The translations under genes were made by a program, and so were the position numbers. Shown here one piece after another: positions 47,701 to 56,949 of a DNA stretch of 64,000 bases (positions within the stretch are counted from its first letter, which is position 1; every line of letters begins with the position of its first letter). Location: assembly GCA_001600415.1 (NCBI GenBank), contig BCJX01000013.1, positions 1,027,148-1,091,147 on the forward strand. Reading direction: 5' to 3'. Origin of the DNA: Pascua guehoae (taxonomy: Eukaryota; Basidiomycota; Tremellomycetes; Trichosporonales; Trichosporonaceae). The notes under the pieces are model-generated. The model searched no databases. It saw nothing but the letters and a program-made list of their open reading frames with translations, and had not been told where the DNA came from.

Positions 47701-48091
47701 GGTCTACTACCAGCTCCTCCAGGAACGCGAGAAGCGTGGCATCAAGGACGTCGCCATCTCTCGCATTGAGCAAATCTCGCCCTTCCCGTATGAAATCCTC
47801 ACACCGCACCTTGACAAGTACTGTAATGCTGAGCTGGTCTGGGCACAAGAGGAACCTTACAACAATGGAGCCAGACCGTTAGTCGACGATTTCTTACGCA
47901 TTTGTACAGTTGCTGACGACCACAGATACGTGATGCCTCGCATCTACAACGCCATGACCCAGACCAAGCACCACCAGGGCAAGAAGATCCTTTACGCCGG
48001 CCGCAACCCTTCGTCTTCGGTCGCTACGGGCTCCAAGGTCGCGCACAAGGCGGAAGTGCAGGCCATTGCCGACGACGCGTTCGCCCAGTAG
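44732..48091 (+). CDS. KGD1: 2-oxoglutarate dehydrogenase E1 subunit, mitochondrial
   Basis: Exons 44732-44928, 45034-45488, 45579-47184, 47239-47877 and 47926-48091 join in phase to 1020 residues, the usual length. It is the thiamine-diphosphate-dependent E1 of the TCA-cycle complex that turns 2-oxoglutarate into succinyl-CoA. An Arg/Ser-rich presequence ([20 protein letters not shown]) targets mitochondria. Then come [54 protein letters not shown], the cofactor site ([20 protein letters not shown] with [12 protein letters not shown]), [18 protein letters not shown], and the C-terminal [15 protein letters not shown]. Codons are strongly C-ending, fitting high expression. The last intron uses a GTTAGT donor. 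Confidence 0.97.
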
Positions 48092-48137
48092 GTTGCGAGC
48101 TGCCTGAATGTAGTGTGCAAGTAACTGCACCTGTACC

Positions 48138-48143
48138 AATAAA
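48138..48143 (+). terminator. Polyadenylation signal AATAAA of OGDH E1
   Basis: AATAAA lies 47 bases after the stop codon, a normal distance for a fungal 3' end. Confidence 0.6.
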
Positions 48144-48367
48144 AATGAATTCAAATCGATGCCGCATCTCGTGGACTTGGTCTCTTTAGTCTTATCTTCC
48201 TTTCCCCTCTCTCTCATGCTCTCTCACTCTCTCTATCGTTCCATACAGCGGAATACGGGTCAAGAGGAGATGAGTTCGAAGGAGGAGTTGGAGTGGGACA
48301 CGTTTGATTTCCGTGCCTGAAATTAAGTTTGTTTCAGCTAGCCTTAATTTGAGCCCGCTGCCACACG

Positions 48368-48500
48368 TATTTGGTTCCGCTGCCACATTCATTTAGTTCC
48401 CGTTGGCACAATCATTTGGTTCCGTTGTCACTCATTCATTTGGTTCCGTTGCCACATTTATTTATTTGACCCCGGCGTTTATTTGGTTCCGCTTCGGTCA
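48368..48500. repeat. ATTTGGTTCCG-type tandem repeat
   Basis: Five imperfect units of about 21 to 24 bases start at roughly 48369, 48390, 48414, 48438 and 48481 (ATTTGGTTCCG-TTGCCACATTC consensus). They lie downstream of OGDH E1. Confidence 0.85.
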
Positions 48501-50189
48501 GACCCGAGACCCGATGAGCCTTGGGCTGGTCAAGGAAGGTGACGTCAAGCCGTCAAGTTACCATCACATTGTTGTTGACAACTCTTAAGACCTTCCCCAT
48601 CACAACGTTGACCCGCTAATGGTAGCCCCCATTGCTCGCCTCACGCGACCATACCATCCTGATCATCGTTTTGGTGAGTGACCATAGACTGTCCTCCCAG
48701 ACTCATTTGGTTCGGTTTCCAGGTTGTCTCCAGGACCTTCCTCGCCGCTCACAGCTCACACTTCCGAGCACTTGCCACCACCTCCAGGCCCCTCACAACA
48801 CCCTCCAGGCCCTTCTCGTCCTCTCTGGAAGCTCGACCCCCTCAACCCCCATCTCTTGTCGACCACTACGTGTCACTGGCCCCACTGGTTCCTGGTTATG
48901 GACCACGTCAAGGCATCGTTGCCACCCATTACGCCGACCATTCATCTCCCTCACATGACCACTTCTGATGCCTAACCGCATTGTGGGAATCGGCTAATGG
49001 ATGACAGGGCAAACTCACACCTAATGTACGCTATGACTGGAGCACTACCATTAAGGCTACCGTTCCTAGCTGGCTTGGTCGAGAGGTATCTGGCAGCTAT
49101 TTGAGTGCGGGGCAAACTCACATCTCACCCAACTCATGGCTGGTATATTCGACTATGATGACCTGGGGATATTAGTGACGACGACCTTGGCACTGACTGA
49201 TCGGGCCCGCGGGGGATTCAGACTCGGCGGTGGAAGTGCTACCATTTTTGACGGGAGATATGGGTAGTCGGGGAAGTCAGGAAAGAAGATCCACGCTCGC
49301 TGTTCGCCTTGTTGATGACTGTTCTGAACCGCTTGCACGTTGCAACTTCCCCCGTACGAAACGAAGCGAGAGCGGTGGAGTGCGCCGCTGTAGTTGCTGA
49401 TGCCGCGGCGACAGAGTTAAGAGCACGCACGAATTGCCGCAGATGAATGTGGTGACGGAGAGAGGGGTAAACAAACTGGTGCCATTGGCGGTGCTCACGT
49501 CTTTCCTTATCTGCAAGTGCCTAGTGGCCAGTTCTGGGGCGTTGATACCCAGTTACCCCTCATGTCCACTACTGATGACTACCATTGTTTGACATTGCCT
49601 TTCCCCGCCATTTCAACGAGTCTGGTGCCGTGCAAGCAATCGCATTCCATTTCTCTCACTAATACTTTTTACTGTCAAGAGGGCGGGCACGAGGCCTGCA
49701 TTTATAAGGCCAGCTGCTCCCACAACTCTCAAGGCAGCGTAGCAATACCATAACCACACACCATGTTCCATTACATCAGTTGACTTCGGCACAGGTTCAA
49801 ACCTGTGCTGCGCTGTTTTGTTGTTCATGGTTTCTTTTTTTGCTGAGTCTCACTCACTTTCGCAGTCTTCCTCGTCATGGAGTTGTTGGCGAACAATCTC
49901 CAGCCTTGGAAGCAGGATTGGCGGGCAGACAGGCCGGCGGAAATCGAGAAGTGGGGGAACCGCTGACGTGACTTGTGCACGGTTCAGTGCGCATAGGTAG
50001 TGTAACAGTCATCTCACGTCAACGCTTCCAGTCAACTCAACTCTCACCACACCAACTCTCACCACACCAGCTCTCTTCTTTCCACTCCTTCCTCTATTCC
50101 CATATCCTCAACCATTCTTCCTCTACCTGTCTTTCCGAAATCTTCTCTCCATCCTAAAACCTTCTCCTTCCTCCACCGACATCATCACC

Positions 50190-51116
50190 ATGACTTCTCT
50201 CCCGTTGGGATTGACCAACCCCCCGGGAACAAACACTTGTTACGTCAATACCATCATCCACATCCTTCATCGTACTCCCGAGCTTCGGGAGGCGGTGAGG
50301 GCCCACGCAAATTCGGGGTGTGGTGAGTAGCTCTTTTCCATCGTGGGCATTTCTCTGACATCCAGGGGCCCAGTGCGCGACCACGGGGCAGGTCCCGTTG
50401 CCTTGCCCCTTTGCTGCCATCTCCGACGCCCACGAGCGTCTCGAGGTGGACTTTGCTCCATTCTGGGCGTCCGACGTCAAGGACGCCATTTGTCAGATTT
50501 TCGGCTTTGTGCCGAACACGCAGCAAGACGTCGTCGAGGTCCTGGATCATCTGCTGTGCCGCCTTGGCGCTTTCCCCGTCCCCACTGTCCAACGCAGGAC
50601 GGCCTGCGATCGCGGCCACAGGGGGGCATTCGCCGAGGAGACGTTCACTGTCCGTATTGACGGGTTCCTAGAAGTAAGTCCACAAGGAATGCAGGCATTT
50701 TCTAACTATGGTAGGGAGCCGTCATGGACGTCTCAACCGGTCTGGAGCGAGGGAGGTGCATGTCCTCACACACATGTGGGGGACAGGCGGACATCACGTT
50801 CGTACTCGACCCACTGCCCTCCATCCTCCTCGTAAACTGCCAACGGTTCCAGTTTACGGGCGCCAGGACCCGAAATGACATCGACGTCAACAAAACCGTT
50901 CGGTCGATCGGGGAGACCCAGCTCGGCGATGGTCTCAAGTACCAACTTGCCCATGTCGCCGTCCATCTCGGCGACAGCATGAACTCGGGCCACTGGGTTG
51001 ACGTCGACTATGGAGGGGCCGACGAGCTGATCTTTGACGACGAGCAGCTCTGCCTGCTCTCGGCCGCTCCGCAACAATGGTCGAAGGCGTTCATTAGGCA
51101 GCACTGGGCCTCCTAA
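50190..51116 (+). CDS. Compact ubiquitin-specific protease-like protein (C19/UCH fold)
   Basis: Exons 50190-50322, 50366-50673 and 50715-51116 join in phase to 280 residues. The start (LPLGLTNPPGTNTCYVNTII) resembles the USP Cys box (GLxNxGNTCYxNS), with Cys17 as candidate nucleophile and a small insertion. NTQQDVVEVLDHLL fits the QQD box. Near the end, SGHWVDVDYGG plus ELIFDDEQL fit the His and Asp boxes, so the triad looks complete. A zinc ribbon-like CMSSHTCGGQ lies between. Typical USP catalytic domains exceed 300 residues, so this one is minimal. It would remove ubiquitin or a relative from proteins. The next gene starts about 310 bases on, and the two could be one transcript. Confidence 0.75.
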
Positions 51117-51427
51117 CCGGGCCACCACCACGAAGGACCCCCGCAGGCGCTGCATGGCCATGCCATGGGGAACGTTGCACAGCCCTCCCGCCCGTCCAAA
51201 AGGACAACAACCGCAAATCCCGCGCTCCTCCGGCTCCCGTACGCCACCCTCCCTCTTCCCTCTATGGCAGCACCCGTGCCGAGGAACCGCCATCCCCGAC
51301 TCCCGCGCGAGCTCCTGCGCGCCCGTGCCTCCCATCTGCCACCCACGCCCGCAAGCCTCACCGCCACCTTGTGTACCGCAGCGACGCAGAGCACGTCTTT
51401 GCTGAAATTCATGCCAGCGTGCTCGGC
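51117..51427. other. Short spacer, frame open into the zinc-finger gene
   Basis: 311 bases with no stop in the frame of the next gene from 51098 on, but no ATG in that frame either. The translation is Pro/Ala/Arg-rich. It may be a 5' exon or linker whose true start lies upstream of a missed intron. Confidence 0.45.
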
Positions 51428-52784
51428 ATGCGTGTCCGAGACCAGGAGGCGTACGTCCCGCGCGACGTTAACCCGTCAGCAGCTCGCCAAGACGTGGCCA
51501 GCCTGATCGAGGACAATGGCCACGACAACCAGCAGACCGGTGCGAGCACCCATGCCGACTCTCCACCGGCCCCGTTGGTCAACCAGCTCTCTGCGCCGCC
51601 TATCCCTGCTCAAGGCGGCATCAGCCACGACTCCCGCCCAGCCCATCCCAATGCTGCGCCCACGCCGACGCCCCTTGGGGACTCGCGCGCCCCCGCCCCC
51701 AACATGTCGCGCTGCCGCATGGGCTGCGACCTGTGGGTCAAGGGCGACCCGGCTGCCGTGATGCACCACAAGCGCGCACACGGTAAGTCGTGGCGAGAGG
51801 CCCTGGTCGAGTACGTCGAGGCCGCCGTGGCGCGAGGTGAAGACGCGAAAGAGGCGGGCCGCGTCGAGTCCATCGTGGTACCGCTCCTCCGGCCCCAAGC
51901 AATACCCAACCGACCCAAGGGCACCGCGGCGGAGCCGATCGTGTACAAGTGCGGCTCTTGTGGGCATCCCGCCAAAACTCGCAAGGTCCATGCCGCCCAC
52001 TCCGCCACGGAGCACCCAGGCGAGACGCCGTCTCTCTCGCGCGAGGAAAAGCCTGTTCCGGGGGTGGCGGTGGACCGGCTCAGTTGCGACTTTCCCGAGT
52101 GCCCGCGCTCATTCACGTCCAGGATTGACCTGGACGATCACAAGAACGACCACGACGCCAACCCGAGTATGCCGTTCAAGTGCCATGTCCCCTACTGCAC
52201 CACACGCTGTGCAGACATCGAGGCTCTGACGCGCCATCGGGTGTCGTCGCACAACAATGACGGCAAAAAACGTCTCTTGTGCTGGATTGACAGTTGTGAC
52301 GCCTTTCACAGGACTCGGCTCGTCCACGAGGCCAAATGCCATTCGAAGATATCCGAGTGGGAGGCCAACCTCCCCGAGTGAGTATGGGGTGCATTTGTGG
52401 ACGCACGCTGACAACAGGATTCCGACAAGGAACCCAGAACGCATCATCGCTGAAGTGCGACGTCGGCGCCCGCGCGACGCTGTCCCATGGTCGGCGGTGG
52501 GCCGCACTGTGTGCGACCTGTGTGGGTGGGAGACTAGGACGAAGGAGGCGCGCTTGATCCTCGATCACTTCTTCAACAAGCACTTCCTCCAGCACCTATA
52601 TTGGTGTATCGAGGGGTGCCACCGGTCGTACGGCTCGTACCAGGCACGGAACCTTCACCTAGTAAAGAAGCACCAGTGGAATAAAGCCCAAGTGAACACT
52701 TGGATGACCAAAAAGCAGTTCCTTGGCTCTGGCGCCCCGACTGTCCACCAAGCCAGGTGGCGGGAGGCGCCCGAACGCAGATGA
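51428..52784 (+). CDS. Multi-C2H2 zinc-finger protein
   Basis: Exons 51428-52377 and 52418-52784 join in phase; from the first in-frame ATG the product is 438 residues. A Pro/Ala-rich N-terminus is followed by about seven Cys/His units: CRMGCDLW..HHKRAH, CGSCGHPAKTRKVHAAH, CDFPECPRSF..HKNDH, CHVPYCTTRC..HRVSSH, CWIDSCDAF..HEAKCH, CDLCGWETR..HFFNKH and CIEGCHRSY..HLVKKH. At least two are textbook C-x4-C-x12-H-x3/4-H fingers. Such proteins usually bind DNA or RNA. The frame upstream is open without an ATG, so the true start may lie further left, possibly joined to the USP-like gene. Confidence 0.75.
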
Positions 52785-53010
52785 CCTCCGAGCACGGCGA
52801 TCTGGGTGTGGCAGCTGCCGTGATCGCGAATGCGATGACGAGGGGGGTGTGGGGAGCAGGGTGTCCAGGCTAAGTAGACGAGTGGAGCTGCGGCGGGGAC
52901 GGGTTGTGTGTGTAGGGGTTGGGGGGATGCGGAATGGCTGCGGAGAGAGACGGGGTCGCGGCGCGGAAGAGTGGGCGCGTGGGATTATCGAGTTGTCGTC
53001 CAGTGCCGTG

Positions 53011-55630
53011 TCAAAGGCAACGACGTTTGGATTGGTGAGTGGGGGCGGGCTGCGGGGTGGTCGCCGTGCGCTTCTTGCTGCTCGCCGTCTTCTTCTTCTC
53101 CTTCTTCTTCTTCTCCTTCTCCATGGTCGCAGCACGGTCGAGCACCAGCGTCTTGCCGCGCTCCCGTGTGATGAAACGACGGATAGATGCACCGGTGCGC
53201 GTGGGGATCGCCTTAATGAGGTTGGCAGTGATGATGCCGCCGTCCTTGAGCACCTGTCTGAAATGTTAGGATGTTATGACATGGTACCAACTCCCTGTTC
53301 CCAAACGACTTACTCCGCGTACGCATCCAACTCGCGCTTCGTCCAGAAGCGCCCCACTGCGGCGTTCTTCCTCGCCTCGGTCGCCTGGAGACGCCGCACG
53401 TATGCGCGGGCAATCTCCATCAGCGTCGACCGGGCGAGGTTCACGCCATCCTCTTGGGCCGCTTCGACTGCGGGTTGTCAGTGCCACATCCACAATAACT
53501 CCTATCAACATACAGATGCGAGCCCGAAAGCGCCCGCGGTCATCGTTGGTCATTCCCTCAAAGGTACCCTCGACAATCTGGAGTGTTAGACTAGGCCGTT
53601 TGTCTTGGAGTCCTACCGCAATCTGGTCCTCCAGGGTCTCCCCTGGGATCCCCTATCGGTTAGCTTCCACTACCGTGTCACTCAACGATTCTGAACACTT
53701 ACCTCGGATGCGTGTGCAATCCAGCTTTCAAGCTGGTCGCCCTTGGTGGCGTCGAGCAGGTAGGTACCTGCCACAGCGCTCTTGTCGTAGACGAGGGTAC
53801 CGTCCCTTTCGATGAAACGGCCCTCGTACACGCCCCTGAGGACTGTAGTGAAATTGTCAGCTGCGAAGCTGAAACCTTGTGGGACTTCAGTTGACTCACG
53901 GACGTCGATTATTCGGCTTGCCTTGTTGCGAAGAGGGAAGGAGACACTCCAACCTCGCTGGGCTTGGGAGCCCGAGACTCCTGTTGGCTCAGGAAGGACC
54001 GGGTAGCCGCCGAAGGCCCACACTGCAGTCGTTAGTTGGACCCAGGATGCATCTACACTCACTCAGGCCCAGTCCCAGACATCCCCGGATGTGTGAGCTG
54101 AAGTGGGTCTTCTTGTACTTGTTGCCTTCTTTTGTGTTCTTCAGCACACTTTCCTCCTGGAGGATGGTGTGCGTAATGCCGAAAAGCTGACATTAGCAGA
54201 GAACTCTAAGGATGAACTCACGGTCATGAACTCCATAATCGCACGACACCGGTCCATCTGCTCCTCTGGCGAAAAATGCTTGTTGTTCTGGCGTCGCGCT
54301 TCGACGCCCTTTTCGAACCGCTCGTGTTGCGCAAACTCGGCCGCGTTCATGGTCCTGAACTTTGACGCGGGGAGGCCTTCGAGCAGTGCATTGAGAACTT
54401 CATGGAGGTTCTCAGCATTGGGGAAGATTTCCCCGCAGAGGTAGACGAGCAAGCAGATGATAACGCCGTGTGCACGGTTGTGCTTGCGGTAGATGTCGAC
54501 AATGAAGGTGACCCAAAACCGGATGCGATCATCCGCGAGTCGAGTGAACGCAAAACATGCGGCGATGTGAGTGTCGATCAGGTTGCCGATGTTCCTGTCC
54601 CCAGCAATCTCCTGGCCCTTGTGGTCCCAGGCAATGAGCATTAACTCCCAAATGTGATTGAGAGTCCCGGGCGTGTCGTGTACCGCCGTACTCAGCGTAC
54701 TGACGCCACCGCACGTCGAACGCCGTGTTGGTGTACCCGATCGAATACTTTCCTGCTAGGTTAGGCTCCGTTGTGACGCAGGAGTGCAGTGTGCTTACCC
54801 GAAGTGGGGTCCTTGAGCGTGTAGACGCTGATTGAGGCTTCACCGCGCATGTTGAGGTTACCAGCGGCCTTGACAATGTTGTCGATAGCCACACGACGGC
54901 CGCTCCTCTTTGCAACCTCAAAGGCCTTCATGACCCCTGGGTAGTCACAAAGGATGGCGAATGCAGCCTGCAAATAAGAGACAGCAGGCGCCAATGATCC
55001 CCCCTGTTCGGGGGCAATGAGGTCGAGGAGACGGGCGCGCTGACGATGCGACATGAGGTCCACGTTGGCGGGGCTCCGCAAACGCCCGTCGTCGTCCTTG
55101 ACCCAAACACACAGCCGTTCGCCATTCTCGGCGGCAGTCGTGTACGCGTCGGCGACAAGGTCAAACAGAGCAAGGGCCTGCTTGACCTTGTGAGTATCAA
55201 GCACCTTGAACCGTTCCTCGATGTGGTCGAGGAGGTCGTCCAGGTGCTGGTCGGCCTTGGTAAGTTCTGGGAGTCAGAGAGCGGAAGGAAGCAGTAGCAA
55301 GGAAGCTGCTCACCAGGCGAGGCGGCCGCAACCGTTGTGCTTAATGAGGGAGGCGAGGCGGCTGGAACTGTCGTGCTCGAAGATGCGACTTTGCCGGGCG
55401 AGTTTGAGGGGTTGGCTCGGTCGTACTGTTAAGCGTCAGTGAAATAGTGCGGGGAGTGAATCTAGCTAGACTTACCGGCTTGCTCCTCTTGCCCTGCCGT
55501 CCCTTGCGCTCTGGAGCTTGGCTGTTGGACTGCTTTTGTTAGCAATGTAGTCTGTGTAGTGGGCGGTTCAACCAGCTTGACTTACGCCTTCCTTCCCCAA
55601 GCGCTCCTTCTCTTTCTTGGTTTTGAACAT
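53011..55630 (-). CDS. Uncharacterised 12-exon protein with a basic, Lys-rich C-terminus
   Basis: Proposed exons: 55586-55630, 55476-55529, 55314-55425, 54799-55266, 54715-54752, 54222-54644, 54063-54186, 53703-54022, 53617-53652, 53514-53577, 53314-53467 and 53011-53257; 694 residues. Eleven junctions have good splice signals and matching phase. The join from exon 5 to 6 uses a weak GTGCGG donor and GGGAG acceptor; alternatively the frame shifts by one base there. The N-terminus is basic (MFKTKKEKERLGKEG). The middle is helical (HLDDLLDHIEERFKVLDTHK). The end is MEKEKKKKEKKKTASSKKR, which looks like a nuclear or nucleolar signal. I recognise no family. It converges with the zinc-finger gene. 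Confidence 0.65.
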
Positions 55631-55670
55631 CGGGGTTTGCGAAATGGCAACCGGCGATGAGGGTGGAGTG

Positions 55671-55672
<2 letters not shown>

Positions 55673-55745
<73 letters not shown>
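55673..55745. repeat. (GA)n microsatellite
   Basis: A 73-base GA run about 40 bases before the start codon of the uncharacterised minus-strand gene, so it reads (TC)n in its presumed 5' leader. Confidence 0.97.
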
Positions 55746-55748
<3 letters not shown>

Positions 55749-56252
55749 TGGAGTTGCTGATGAGCGACGGGTTAATGAGAATGAAATGGCTGAGAGACAG
55801 CAACTAAACGAGATTTGGAGGAAAGATTGGGTGCCGGGGGAAGGGCCAGGTGCCAAATAGAGGGAGTATAGTGCAGAGGAAAGGTGCAGTAAATGCAGAG
55901 CTCTCTGTACAGTATCAAGGGCTCGGGCGGGTGCCGAAGATCGGCACTGCATGGGTCAAATTCTGTCGAGATGAGAGAAGAAGCGATGCATGAATAATTT
56001 AGAAGGGTATGAGTGTTATATACTGTACAACTAGGGAGACGAGACGTTATGGTTGCTATGTGGCAAATGGATGCGAGAGTGGCAGAAGTGCCACTTTGAC
56101 ACATCCTTCCCCCATTCTTCCACTCAATCCTTTCCTTTTTAGCTTGCCGTTTGACCATCACTTCACTTCCTTTCCTTCTTTCACTCTCTACTTCATCCTT
56201 CGTTTTCACTCTACTTCATCCTTTGCGACTTCCCCCCTTCGGTCTCGGCGAT

Positions 56253-56949
56253 ATGTCATCATCCAACACGTGAGTATTGGTCTATCACAATACCCCAGTC
56301 ATTCTCCATCCGCTTGCCAGTCTGTCGTGGTGGAGATGGGGTTTGCGCAAGGTAGACGTTCGAGCCGATAGGGTGTAGCAAGGTGGCGATGTATGTTGTA
56401 GAAGACTAGGTTATACATTCGCCGAGGGTATCTACAAGTACAAGGGGTGTCTTATATATACCATCGCCGAATGCATGGTACTCGACATCAGCCCCAGGGG
56501 TGAGGGTGATGCGCGCGACAATGACGTAGCGTCGGGGTTCGGTAGTCGAACCAGCTGGTGACGAGGAGAAGTCAGTGGAGCGAGCATCACACAGTCCAAG
56601 GACACAATAGTGACACCAACAGGCAAACCCTCCACAAGGCCGTCGAGACCTACGCAAAACGGACGGGCAATTCAAACAAAGTGTTTCAGTTGGCTCGACC
56701 TCCCGCACCAAGGCTCCCAACAACAGCAGCTGGGTCGACCGGTACCTGCATGCCTACCATGGCAAACCAACCATGTTCGACCTCATCGGTAACCAGTCTC
56801 CCAGCGGCGGGGCTACCTTGGGCGGCCTCGTGGAAGCCGACAGGCGCTCCGTCCACTCGACTTCCTCTGTGTGGACGGCTGGGAGCGAGTCGTCCTACTC
56901 CCTGTACTCCCAGGACAGCAGGCGGGAGGACTGGGGCCGCTTCATGTGA
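56253..56949 (+). CDS. Small unknown protein, predicted three-exon model
   Basis: Exons 56253-56269 (17 bases), 56321-56351 and 56623-56949 join in phase to 124 residues. The last exon holds most of the protein: SSWVDRYLHAYHGKPTMFDL, then a Gly/Ser-rich tail ending SRREDWGRFM before TGA. It has a good CAG acceptor and no ATG of its own, so upstream exons are needed. The ATG followed at once by a GTGAGT donor at 56270 fits. Exon 2 and its GTAGAC donor are less sure. No family recognised. The gene is head-to-head with the uncharacterised 12-exon gene (about 620 bases between starts). Confidence 0.45.

Larger units (their letters stand above)
48092..50189. other. Intergenic region between OGDH E1 and the protease-like gene
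   Basis: Includes the OGDH 3' UTR, the ATTTGGTTCCG repeat at 48368-48500, and a short direct repeat (GGGCAAACTCACAYCT) at about 49009 and 49112. A perfect 20-base palindrome around 49785-49804 mimics a tRNA T-arm but has no tRNA around it. No gene supported. Confidence 0.6.

Noticed and set aside
45824..47848. 674-codon open frame on the minus strand, antisense to OGDH E1
   Set aside because: It is the antisense shadow of a strongly C-ending coding sequence, which rarely makes stops on that strand. The translation is Val/Leu/Gly/Asp-biased with no domain, and the plus strand is clearly the gene.
49740..49815. Perfect T-arm-like palindrome (GCACAGGTTCAAACCTGTGC) followed by T4
   Set aside because: No D-arm or anticodon arm can be built upstream, so it is a chance palindrome rather than a tRNA gene.
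53872..53902. Apparent 31-base intron (GTGAGT to TTTCAG) in the uncharacterised gene
   Set aside because: Removing it breaks the frame, while reading through keeps a continuous protein. It is coding sequence.
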